A stretch of 54,950 bases of DNA from an uncultured Lachnospiraceae bacterium (GTDB lineage Bacteria > Bacillota > Clostridia > Lachnospirales > Lachnospiraceae). Below are positions 8,553 to 15,520 of this stretch, in pieces. The notes under the pieces were generated by a model. The model was not told where the DNA came from. It did no database searches and saw only the letters and a program-made list of their open reading frames with translations. The stretch covers positions 1 through 54,950 of the forward strand of contig UQDA01000017.1 of assembly GCA_900539715.1 (NCBI GenBank), written 5' to 3'. Within the stretch, counting starts at the first letter, position 1; every line of letters begins with the position of its first letter. The position numbers were made by a program, and so were the translations under genes.

Positions 8553-9443
8553 GTGGATACAAAAAAACTGCTTTTTATTTATAATCCTAAGGCAGGAAAG
8601 GGACAGATAAAGACATGGCTTTTGGATGTGATAGATATTTTTACGAAAGCGGGCTATACAGTGACGGCAAGGCCCACCCAGTACGCGGGAGAGGCGGTAG
8701 AGCTGGCGGCTAACCGCACGGCAAAATATGATCTTGTGGTATGCAGCGGCGGAGACGGGACATTAGATGAGGTCGTGACAGGTATTATGAAGAGCGTCAG
8801 AAGAAGGCCTTTGGGCTATATCCCGGCGGGCAGTACGAATGACTTTGCGCGCAGCCTTCATATTCCGCGGAACATGAAAAAGGCGGCGGAGGTTGCGGTA
8901 CACGGCAGGCCGTTTGCGTGCGACGTGGGCTCCTTTAATGAAAATACATTTGTATATATCGCGGCTTTCGGGCTTTTCACGGATGTGTCATATGAGACGA
9001 GTCAGGAGATAAAAAACGTCCTCGGGCATATGGCGTATATTCTGGAAGGTATGAAAAAGCTTACAAATGTAAAATCATATCATATGAAGATAAAGACGGA
9101 CGACAGGGTAATAGAGGATGAGTTTTTGTACGGGATGATAACCAATTCCATGTCGGTGGGAGGATTTAAGGGCATTACCGGAAAAACGGTGGATTTGAGC
9201 GACGGGATATTTGAGGTAATGCTCGTCAAAAGACCGCGCAGTCTGGAAGACTTAAACCGGACGCTGGTGGCACTGACCCAGAGGGATATCGATGCGGCCT
9301 GCATGTATTGTTTTAAGACAACGTGTCTGAAGGTGGAATCAGAAGAGGAGATCGCGTGGACGCTGGACGGGGAGTACGGCGGACGGCATACGGAGGTCGT
9401 GATAGAGAATCAGAGAGAGGCGCTGCATATCATGGTACCGTGA
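8553..9443 (+). CDS. DagK/YegS-like lipid kinase
   Basis: Diacylglycerol-kinase catalytic-domain protein, probably phosphorylating diacylglycerol or a related lipid at the membrane. Motifs are the N-terminal FIYNPKAGKG, the nucleotide-binding VCSGGDGTLDEVV, GYIPAGSTNDFAR, and the C-terminal LDGEYG. Start choice: AAAGGAGG at 8538-8545 is one base from ATG 8547 but seven from GTG 8553, so GTG 8553 (product of 296 residues) is preferred. The frame stays open upstream to 8454, but that part runs through the operon terminator and is not coding. It is close to no other lipid gene; cls is 1.6 kb downstream. Confidence 0.9.
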   Translation: MDTKKLLFIYNPKAGKGQIKTWLLDVIDIFTKAGYTVTARPTQYAGEAVELAANRTAKYDLVVCSGGDGTLDEVVTGIMKSVRRRPLGYIPAGSTNDFARSLHIPRNMKKAAEVAVHGRPFACDVGSFNENTFVYIAAFGLFTDVSYETSQEIKNVLGHMAYILEGMKKLTNVKSYHMKIKTDDRVIEDEFLYGMITNSMSVGGFKGITGKTVDLSDGIFEVMLVKRPRSLEDLNRTLVALTQRDIDAACMYCFKTTCLKVESEEEIAWTLDGEYGGRHTEVVIENQREALHIMVP

Positions 9444-9492
9444 GGAGGGCGCAAAAACCGGACGTGCGCCGGAGAGGCAGATAATCGCGGGA

Positions 9493-9512
9493 AATGATAA
9501 AATTTTATCATT
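9493..9512. promoter_or_regulatory. Perfect 20-bp palindrome upstream of fba
   Basis: AATGATAAAA followed by its exact reverse complement TTTTATCATT. It is centred about 45 bases upstream of the predicted fba -10 element. It could be an operator, or the AT-rich stem of a terminator for the lipid kinase gene. Confidence 0.55.
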
Positions 9513-9518
9513 CTTATA

Positions 9519-9547
9519 TTCCTTTTTCGGACAAGATGGGGTATAAT
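9519..9547 (+). promoter_or_regulatory. Predicted fba promoter
   Basis: Consensus TATAAT at 9542-9547. The -35 candidate TTCCTT at 9519-9524 is poor (spacing 17), so an activator or another -35 is possible. Confidence 0.5.
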
Positions 9548-9592
9548 AGGGGCGGTTAAATAAAAATCCTATTTCGTATGGAGGTAATTAAG

Positions 9593-10456
9593 ATGTTAGT
9601 ATCTGCTACAGAAATGCTGAACAAAGCAAAAGCTGGTCATTATGCAGTAGGCCAGTTCAACATCAACAACCTGGAATGGACAAAGGCGATCCTGCAGACC
9701 GCTCAGGAGTTAAACTCCCCCGTTATTCTGGGTGTATCCGAGGGCGCTGGTAAGTACATGACCGGCTACAAGACCGTTGTAGGTATGGTAAACGGCATGA
9801 TGGAAGAGATGAACATCACCGTTCCCGTTGCTCTGCATCTGGATCACGGCTCTTATGATCACTGCTACAAATGTCTGGAAGCTGGTTTCTCTTCCATCAT
9901 GTTCGACGGTTCTCATTACCCGATCGAGGAGAACGTGGCAAAGACAACTGAGCTGGTTAAGGCTGCTCACGAGAAGGGCGTTTCCATCGAGGCTGAGGTT
10001 GGTTCCATCGGCGGCGAGGAAGACGGCGTAGTTGGTATGGGCGAGTGCGCAGATCCCAACGAGTGCAAGAAGATCGCTGATCTGGGCGTTGACTTCCTGG
10101 CAGCAGGCATCGGCAACATCCACGGCAAATATCCTGAAAACTGGCAGGGTCTGTCCTTTGAGACACTGGATGCAATCCAGCAGCTGACCGGCGACCTTCC
10201 GCTGGTTCTTCACGGCGGCACAGGCATCCCGGCTGACATGATCAAGAAAGCAATCTCTCTGGGCGTTGCTAAGATCAATGTAAACACCGAGTGCCAGCTT
10301 TCCTTCGCAGAAGCTACAAGAGAGTACATCGAAGCAGGCAAAGATCAGCAGGGTAAGGGTTATGACCCTCGTAAGCTGCTGGCTCCCGGCTTTGAAGCTA
10401 TCAAGGCTACCGTTAAGGAGAAAATGGAGCTGTTCGGTTCCGTAAACAAGGCTTGA
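9593..10456 (+). CDS. fba: Class II fructose-1,6-bisphosphate aldolase
   Basis: Zinc-dependent glycolytic aldolase cleaving fructose 1,6-bisphosphate to DHAP and glyceraldehyde 3-phosphate. The 287 residues carry the class II motifs: zinc ligand region ALHLDHGSYDHC, GNIHGKYPE, and LHGGTGIP. ATG 9593 is chosen because GGAGG at 9580-9584 lies 8 bases upstream; the in-frame ATG 9578 overlaps that SD. Codon choice is strongly biased (GTT, GCT, AAG, GGC) compared with neighbours, as expected for a very highly expressed enzyme. Single-gene unit with its own promoter and terminator. Confidence 0.97.
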   Translation: MLVSATEMLNKAKAGHYAVGQFNINNLEWTKAILQTAQELNSPVILGVSEGAGKYMTGYKTVVGMVNGMMEEMNITVPVALHLDHGSYDHCYKCLEAGFSSIMFDGSHYPIEENVAKTTELVKAAHEKGVSIEAEVGSIGGEEDGVVGMGECADPNECKKIADLGVDFLAAGIGNIHGKYPENWQGLSFETLDAIQQLTGDLPLVLHGGTGIPADMIKKAISLGVAKINVNTECQLSFAEATREYIEAGKDQQGKGYDPRKLLAPGFEAIKATVKEKMELFGSVNKA

Positions 10457-10504
10457 GCGATTTAAAACAGCATAAGCGCAGATGACGCAGGTCATCCGGA
10501 TATA

Positions 10505-10537
10505 AGGCGGCTGGAAATATCCAGCCGTCTTTTTTTC
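10505..10537 (+). terminator. fba terminator
   Basis: 10-bp stem AGGCGGCTGG (10505-10514) with CCAGCCGTCT (10521-10530), 6-base loop, followed by TTTTTTT. Confidence 0.88.
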
Positions 10538-10578
10538 TTCGATAGAAAAGGAAATATCGCTGGCGCGACCCGCTGCAG
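10531..10578 (+). repeat. Terminator-tail element, internally deleted copy
   Basis: After the fba terminator T-run comes CTTCGATAGAAAA, then GAAATATCGCTGGCGCGACC, which matches the inner part of the 10833-10965 copy (GAAATTATCGCTGACGCGACC). The right arm and GATTATGCGC tail appear to be deleted. Confidence 0.6.
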
Positions 10579-10722
10579 GCACTGCGTCCTGCAAGGCAGG
10601 GTGCTTTGGATTTTGATAGGCCAAGTTGGGGAGCAAGGCAGTTTGGTTCATAAACTGTTCATATATCTTTAACGGAATGTTTTTTGATGGCTCATGTTTT
10701 ATCCATTTTCATTTTTTATACT

Positions 10723-10839
10723 ACTATCATCAGATACAGTGATACGACAACTACAATAAATTTGTTTAAATAGCTTTTTCATAATTATGCCAGACAGCGC
10801 AGTTGTCTGGCATCCTCCCTTTTCAGGGGGGATTTTTTT
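10723..10839 (+). ncRNA. Candidate small RNA ending in an orphan terminator
   Basis: The roughly 290 bases between the fba terminator and 10833 contain no credible ORF, yet a clear intrinsic terminator sits at 10812-10839. Just upstream is a perfect 10-bp hairpin ATGCCAGACA (10787-10796) / TGTCTGGCAT (10804-10813) with a 7-base loop. A TATACT at 10717-10722 could be a -10 box, although no good -35 is seen. The sequence between is A/T-rich and probably unstructured. This fits a short transcript of about 110 bases, but it could also be a decayed remnant. Confidence 0.35.
10812..10839 (+). terminator. Orphan intrinsic terminator
   Basis: 8-bp stem ATCCTCCC (10812-10819) with GGGGGGAT (10826-10833), one G-T pair, loop TTTTCA, then TTTTTTT. 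No gene lies upstream of it after the fba terminator. Confidence 0.75.
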
Positions 10840-10965
10840 ATTCGATAGGAAAGTTCATTTTCTATCGAATAAAAAAACACGATTATGCGCACTCGCGCGC
10901 GGCGAAATTATCGCTGACGCGACCGCGCTCGGCGCGGGTGTGCGCCAGGGCGCACACTTTTTTAT
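10833..10965 (+). repeat. Terminator-tail element, most complete copy
   Basis: Starts in the T-run of the orphan terminator. Perfect 16-base inverted arms (10833-10848 T7ATTCGATAG and 10862-10877 CTATCGAATA7) with a 13-base spacer. The tail CACGATTATGCGCAC then leads into a GC-rich middle with many GCGC repeats, and a 9-bp hairpin plus T-run at 10938-10963 closes the copy. The cls promoter -35 starts at 10966. Related copies occur at 18496, 21010 and 31486, with fragments at 1464, 8522, 10531, 13961 and 22236. Confidence 0.75.
10938..10963 (+). terminator. Hairpin-plus-T-run closing the repeat element
   Basis: GTGTGCGCC (10938-10946), AG, GGCGCACAC (10949-10957), then TTTTTT. The same hairpin, inverted, occurs at 13976-13995. 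Confidence 0.75.
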
Positions 10966-10994
10966 TTGACAGAAGAGTATGCAGGCAGTATTAT
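10966..10994 (+). promoter_or_regulatory. Predicted promoter of cls
   Basis: TTGACA at 10966-10971 and TATTAT at 10989-10994, 17 bases apart, immediately after the repeat element's closing hairpin. Confidence 0.8.
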
Positions 10995-11027
10995 TTAACT
11001 ATAGTGCGCTCCGTAATGGAGAATAAA

Positions 11028-12584
11028 ATGCGGGAGAAAAAGATGCGTACAGAAGAAAAGACGGAAGTAAAAAACAGTGTAGGACGGCTGATATTTGTAA
11101 TATTGTCCGTTTTGGTACAGGTCGGTTGGCTGCTTGTGATGTTTATGCGCCTGAACCGGTATTCAACATGGATAGCGGTAGGAAGCAGCATCCTTTCAGT
11201 GGTTGCGGTTCTGTTCATATATGGAAGCAGGAGGAATGCGGCGTTTAAGATGCCGTGGATCATCATCATCCTGGCGTTCCCGGTGCTCGGAGTCTGCCTG
11301 TATCTGCTCATGGGAAGACCGGAGATAACGCGCCCGATGCAGAAACGGCTGGATGTGATAGACGGGGAGCTGGTAAAGTGGCTCAAACAGGATGAGCAGA
11401 CATTCCGGCGGCTGGAGGAAACGGACAGGAGCCTTGCAAACCAGTCCCGCTATATCTGGAAATACGGGAAATATCCGGTTTGGCAAAATACCGATGTGGA
11501 GTTTTATGCAGAGGCAGAGGACGGATTTGAGGCTCAGAAGAAAGAATTGGATAAAGCTGAAAAATTTATTTTCATGGAGTACCATGCGATAGAGGATGCG
11601 GAGTCGTTCGGAGAGATAAAGGAAATACTGGTGCGGAAGGCCGCAGAGGGCGTAGATGTGCGGATTTTGTACGATGATATGGGAAGTATCGGCTTTATCA
11701 ATACAGATTTTATTCATCGTATGGAAGAACAGGGCGTGAAATGCCGTGTATTTAACCGTGTGATACCGTTCCTGCGAGTGTTTATGAATAACAGAGACCA
11801 CCGGAAGATAACGGTCGTTGACGGAAAGGTTGGCTTTACGGGCGGCTACAATCTGGCAAATGAATATTTCAACATCACGCATCCGTACGGACGTTGGAAA
11901 GACACGGGTGTGCGTCTGGAAGGTGCGGCAGTACAGAATCTGACTGTGATGTTCCTGGAAATGTGGAATGTCATGGAAAAGAGCGATACGAGCTACGAAC
12001 AGTTTTTCCCGGAAGTGTCGTGCGCTGCGACAGAGACAGGATTTGTACAGCCTTATGCCGACAGTCCGCTGGATGGGGAGCCTGTGGGTGAAAACGTCTA
12101 TATGAACGTGATCAAAAATGCGCGCAGGTACATTTATTTTACGACCCCGTACCTGATAATCAGTGATGAGATGAGCCGGGAACTGGGGCAGGCGGCAAAG
12201 CGCGGAGTGGATGTGCGCATCATCACGCCCGGCATACCGGACAAGCCGCTGGTATTTAAGGTGACCCGTTCTTATTATGCGCAGCTTGCGGTATGCGGCG
12301 TCAGGATATATGAGTATACGCCGGGATTTATCCATGCAAAGCAGTGCGTATCCGATGATATGACGGCAACGGTAGGAACGATAAATCTGGATTACAGGAG
12401 TCTGTATTTCCACTTTGAAAACGGCGTGCTTCTGCATGGCTGCCGGGCGGTTGCAGATGTGAAAAAGGATTTTGAAAACCTGTTCCCGCAGTGTCATGAG
12501 GTGACGGAGCAGTACAGGAGCGGACGAAATACGGCAGTAAGGATAGGGCAGTGCCTGCTGCGTCTGATCGCTCCGTTGCTGTGA
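11028..12584 (+). CDS. cls: Cardiolipin synthase (phospholipase D family)
   Basis: Membrane enzyme that joins two phosphatidylglycerol molecules into cardiolipin. About 518 residues. Two hydrophobic segments near the N-terminus (LIFVILSVLVQVGWLLVM and IAVGSSILSVVAVLFIYG, with IIIILAFPVLGVCLYLLMG next) are followed by two HKD motifs, HRKITVVD and HAKQCVSD, each H-x-K-x4-D. Start ATG 11028 has GGAG six bases upstream; ATG 11016 lacks an SD, and the open frame back to 10803 crosses the promoter and repeat. The fucosidase gene follows after 25 bases, so the two are probably co-transcribed. Confidence 0.95.
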   Translation: MREKKMRTEEKTEVKNSVGRLIFVILSVLVQVGWLLVMFMRLNRYSTWIAVGSSILSVVAVLFIYGSRRNAAFKMPWIIIILAFPVLGVCLYLLMGRPEITRPMQKRLDVIDGELVKWLKQDEQTFRRLEETDRSLANQSRYIWKYGKYPVWQNTDVEFYAEAEDGFEAQKKELDKAEKFIFMEYHAIEDAESFGEIKEILVRKAAEGVDVRILYDDMGSIGFINTDFIHRMEEQGVKCRVFNRVIPFLRVFMNNRDHRKITVVDGKVGFTGGYNLANEYFNITHPYGRWKDTGVRLEGAAVQNLTVMFLEMWNVMEKSDTSYEQFFPEVSCAATETGFVQPYADSPLDGEPVGENVYMNVIKNARRYIYFTTPYLIISDEMSRELGQAAKRGVDVRIITPGIPDKPLVFKVTRSYYAQLAVCGVRIYEYTPGFIHAKQCVSDDMTATVGTINLDYRSLYFHFENGVLLHGCRAVADVKKDFENLFPQCHEVTEQYRSGRNTAVRIGQCLLRLIAPLL

Positions 12585-12609
12585 AAATAAAATAATTTCC
12601 GGGAGGGAA

Positions 12610-13929
12610 ATGATCAAAATGAATGAAGCGATATGGAAGAGGACAGAGTGGTACCGGGAGGCAAGATTCGGCATGTTCATTCACTGGGGGCTGTATGCTA
12701 TCCCGGCATCAGGAGAATGGATCATGTCTACAGAACGTATCCCGAAAGAGGAATATGAAAAATATTTCTATGAATTTGATCCGGTGGATTTTAATCCGAG
12801 AGCGTGGGCAAAGGCGGCGCGCAGAGCGGGCATGAAGTATGCTGTCATGACGGCAAAGCACCACGACGGCTTTTGTCTTTTTGATTCGGCGCTGACGGAT
12901 TATAAGGCAACGAATACAAAGGCGGGGCGTGACCTTGTGAGGGAGTATCTGGATGCTTTCCGGGCAGAGGGCTTAAAAGTTGGTCTGTATTATTCCCTGC
13001 TTGACTGGCATCATCCGGATTATCCCAAATATGACGACTGGCATCATCCGATGCGCGGCAACGAGGCATTTAAAGATGACAAGTATGATTTTGACAACTA
13101 TCTGAAATATATGCACGGTCAGGTAAAGGAACTGGTAACCAATTACGGGAAGCTGGATCTTTTGTGGTTTGACTTTTCTTATGGGGATATGTGCGAGGAA
13201 AAATGGAAGGCTGCAGAGCTTATCGAAATGGTAAGGAGCTATCAGCCGGACGTACTGATAGATAACCGTCTGGAGGGCTCCGGAGAGAAAAACGGAAGCA
13301 TTGTAACGGATGATCCGCTGCCGTACAGCGGAGATTTTGCAAGTCCTGAGCAGATAATCCCGCCTTACGGGGTAGTGGATGACAAGGGAAGACCGATTCC
13401 GTGGGAGCTGTGTGCGACGATGAACAATCACTGGGGCTACTGCAGTTTTGATAATACCTTCAAATCTCCCCAGATGCTTGTAAGAAAGCTTGTAGAGTGC
13501 GTGAGCAAAGGCGGAAATATGCTTTTGAATGTAGGACCGGATGCGAAGGGAAATATTCCTGCAAAGAGCATTGAGATTTTGGATGAAATCGGGAAGTGGA
13601 TGGAGAAAAACGCAAAGAGCATTTACGGCTGCGGCATTTCTGAATTTGCAAAGCCCGAATGGGGACGGTATACACAGAATGGCAACAAGGTTTATGCCCA
13701 TGTGTATGAGGAGCCGCTGGGAGCGCTGGCACTTTACGGTATCGCTCCGGAGCGTATCGAGTCGATCAGAAATCTTGCGGACGGCAGCAGGGTTCGTTTG
13801 AGCAATGCATGGAATACGACGCTGTACCGTGATGTGGCGTTTGCCTATTATGGAGAAGACCCGGTATTTTGCTATCCTCTGCCGGATCAGACGGATACGG
13901 TATTTGAGATTACGCTGAAAAAAGACTGA
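12610..13929 (+). CDS. Alpha-L-fucosidase, glycoside hydrolase family 29
   Basis: Retaining exo-fucosidase that releases L-fucose from host or milk glycans. 439 residues. Hallmarks are FGMFIHWGLYAIPASGEW, the KHHDGFCLFDS segment, and the nucleophile Asp in LDLLWFDFSYGD. Next come NNHWGYC and the GGNMLLNVGPDAKG segment, then a small C-terminal beta domain. No signal peptide is visible, so it acts in the cytoplasm on imported oligosaccharides. GGAGGG lies 2 bases from ATG 12610 and 11 from ATG 12619, so either start is possible. It follows cls closely and is the last gene before a convergent bidirectional terminator. Confidence 0.93.
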   Translation: MIKMNEAIWKRTEWYREARFGMFIHWGLYAIPASGEWIMSTERIPKEEYEKYFYEFDPVDFNPRAWAKAARRAGMKYAVMTAKHHDGFCLFDSALTDYKATNTKAGRDLVREYLDAFRAEGLKVGLYYSLLDWHHPDYPKYDDWHHPMRGNEAFKDDKYDFDNYLKYMHGQVKELVTNYGKLDLLWFDFSYGDMCEEKWKAAELIEMVRSYQPDVLIDNRLEGSGEKNGSIVTDDPLPYSGDFASPEQIIPPYGVVDDKGRPIPWELCATMNNHWGYCSFDNTFKSPQMLVRKLVECVSKGGNMLLNVGPDAKGNIPAKSIEILDEIGKWMEKNAKSIYGCGISEFAKPEWGRYTQNGNKVYAHVYEEPLGALALYGIAPERIESIRNLADGSRVRLSNAWNTTLYRDVAFAYYGEDPVFCYPLPDQTDTVFEITLKKD

Positions 13930-13936
13930 AGCTTAA

Positions 13937-13962
13937 AAGCTGCTGCTCTTACGGAGCAGCTT
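13937..13962 (+). terminator. Hairpin after the fucosidase gene
   Basis: AAGCTGCT (13937-13944) pairs with AGCAGCTT (13955-13962). It lies 8 bases after the stop and is followed by another hairpin rather than a T-run. Confidence 0.5.
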
Positions 13963-13997
13963 ATCGGATAAAAAAGTGTGCGCCCTGGCGCACACTT
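13961..13997. repeat. Fragment of the terminator-tail element
   Basis: TTATCGGATAAAAAA resembles the element's right arm (CTATCGAATAAAAAA) and is joined directly to the GTGTGCGCC...GGCGCACAC hairpin. The hairpin sequence is the exact inverse of the one at 10938-10957. Confidence 0.6.
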
Positions 13998-14001
13998 TTT
14001 T
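13970..14001. terminator. Bidirectional terminator between GH29 and cyclophilin genes
   Basis: AAAAAA, then GTGTGCGCC CT GGCGCACAC (13976-13995), then TTTTTT. The A- and T-tracts on both sides allow it to stop transcription from either strand, as expected for convergent genes. Confidence 0.85.
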
Positions 14002-14023
14002 AAGCTCTGACTGCTGGCAAAGA

Positions 14024-14554
14024 TTATCTTTCTGCCAGTTTATTAGGTTCGGGATAAGTCACACCGAAAGTTTCAACTGTCATGGACTTTATCTTCTGCT
14101 CCTGAAGAGGGCGGTCCATATAATCCGTAGCGGTTTCAGCGATGGCGTTGACAATATCCATACCTTCAGTTATTTTACCGAAAGCAGCGTACTGACCATC
14201 CAGATGAGGAGAGTTTTTGTGCATGATGAAGAACTGGCTGCCTGCGGAGTCAGGAATCATGGTGCGAGCCATGGAAAGAACACCTTCTGTATGCTTTAAG
14301 TCGTTTTTAAAGCCATTGGAAGAAAATTCGCCCTTGATGCTGTAGCCGGGGCCGCCGCAGCCGGTTCCTTCAGGGTCTCCGCCCTGGATCATGAAGCCGC
14401 GTATTACGCGGTGGAAGATAACGCCGTCATAAAAGTTTTTGTTGATGAGGCTGATAAAGTTGTTTACGGATTCGGGGGCGATTTCAGGATAAAGCTCTGC
14501 TTTCATCACGCCGCCGTTTTCCATAGTGATAGTAACGATAGGATTCTGTGCCAT
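14024..14554 (-). CDS. Cyclophilin-type peptidyl-prolyl cis-trans isomerase
   Basis: Catalyses proline isomerisation during protein folding. 176 residues counted from the ATG at 14554, which has AAGGAAA upstream; a longer frame back to 14593 lacks an SD. Cyclophilin motifs seen are FHRVIRGFMIQGGDPEGTGCGGPGY (split across the active site with the catalytic Arg), SMARTMIPDSAGSQFFIM, and YAAFGKITEGMDIV. No signal sequence, so cytoplasmic. Single gene with its own promoter, convergent to the fucosidase. Confidence 0.95.
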   Translation of the reverse strand: MAQNPIVTITMENGGVMKAELYPEIAPESVNNFISLINKNFYDGVIFHRVIRGFMIQGGDPEGTGCGGPGYSIKGEFSSNGFKNDLKHTEGVLSMARTMIPDSAGSQFFIMHKNSPHLDGQYAAFGKITEGMDIVNAIAETATDYMDRPLQEQKIKSMTVETFGVTYPEPNKLAER

Positions 14555-14613
14555 AATGATGATTTCCTTTCCAATAATATCGGGGCTGTGCATCAGCTTT
14601 GCCCGCTGCGACT

Positions 14614-14642
14614 ATTGTACTGGAAAAACTGCAACAAGTAAA
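14614..14642 (-). promoter_or_regulatory. Predicted promoter of the cyclophilin gene
   Basis: On the minus strand TTTACT (plus 14637-14642) and TACAAT (plus 14614-14619), 17 bases apart. Confidence 0.55.
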
Positions 14643-14659
14643 GAGAGGGAACAAAAGAG

Positions 14660-15436
14660 ATGCTTAGGAAATGGGAAAATGGAGAGGCTGCCGTGTGGCT
14701 GACCGATCGGAAGCAGGAGGCGGAGCGCCTCTGTCGGGAAGGCGGATGCGTAGTATTTGTGCTGACAGGAGAAAACAGAGGCGAATATGCAGCAGGAGTG
14801 GAATGGTGTGCGGAAGCGGATGATGGATGGGGAAAACAGTGCGGCAGAACGCTTGAGGAGCAGTTTGATCCGGACTGGCTGTTTCGTGTATGGCAGCGTC
14901 ATGCAGGGCTTCCGTGGAAGATTCTGGATACGGAGAGGCTCATTCTGCGGGAAATGACAGAGAAAGATATGGATGCCCTGTATGAAATTCAGGGAGAGGA
15001 GGAAAGCGGATTTCTGGATCCGCTTTGCAAAGACAGGGAAGAGCAGCATATCAGGATACAGGAATATATCCGGCATATGTACGGATTTTATGGCTTTGGT
15101 ATCTGGATGATGGAGGAAAAGAAAAGCGGATGTGTCATAGGAAGGGCAGGGCTGCAGATTCGGGACGGTTTTGAATCGCCGGAGCTGGGATTTGCGGTTG
15201 CTCCTGCATTTCGGGGACGCGGATATGCAGAGGAGGCATGCCGGGCGGTTATGGAATACTCCTGTCGGGAACTGGAGTTTGAAGAGATACGCGCCGTGGT
15301 GCGTCGGGAAAATAAAAAGTCCCAAAGATTGTGTGAAAAACTGGGATTTTCAGTGGACAGTGAGACAGGATACAGCGATGGCATGTGGATTTTTTATCGG
15401 AAACAACAGATTTTACAAAATTTTACAAAGGAATGA
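14660..15436 (+). CDS. GNAT-family N-acetyltransferase with an N-terminal extra domain
   Basis: 258 residues. The C-terminal 165 residues are a GNAT fold: it begins at ILDTERLILREMTEKDMDALYEI, and the acetyl-CoA binding loop is FRGRGYAEEACRAV with a helix rich in Glu after it. The first ~90 residues (WLTDRKQEAERLCREGGCVVFVL and FDPDWLFRVWQRHAGLPW) form a separate alpha/beta-looking region that I recognise only as a feature of clostridial GNAT proteins; its role is unknown. The substrate cannot be predicted. It is divergent from the cyclophilin gene, and GAGAGGGA serves as SD. Confidence 0.8.
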   Translation: MLRKWENGEAAVWLTDRKQEAERLCREGGCVVFVLTGENRGEYAAGVEWCAEADDGWGKQCGRTLEEQFDPDWLFRVWQRHAGLPWKILDTERLILREMTEKDMDALYEIQGEEESGFLDPLCKDREEQHIRIQEYIRHMYGFYGFGIWMMEEKKSGCVIGRAGLQIRDGFESPELGFAVAPAFRGRGYAEEACRAVMEYSCRELEFEEIRAVVRRENKKSQRLCEKLGFSVDSETGYSDGMWIFYRKQQILQNFTKE

Positions 15437-15520
15437 TAGTCGTATGATGGGAAAAATTTTATAATAAATATTACAGCCCTGCGCCGGGGGAAGCAGGACG
15501 GAAAGGCGGTATCGGAATTG

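Noticed and set aside
9710..10651. 313-codon open frame on the minus strand opposite fba
   Set aside because: It is a shadow caused by the strong codon bias of fba; no SD, no recognisable motif, and it crosses the fba terminator.
10803..11027. Longer N-terminus for cardiolipin synthase
   Set aside because: The extension would translate the repeat element, its hairpin and the TTGACA/TATTAT promoter; the SD is at 11018-11021.
11196..12680. 494-codon open frame on the minus strand opposite cls
   Set aside because: The plus strand encodes an obvious cardiolipin synthase with both HKD motifs; the antisense product is His/Ile/Leu-rich with no family features.
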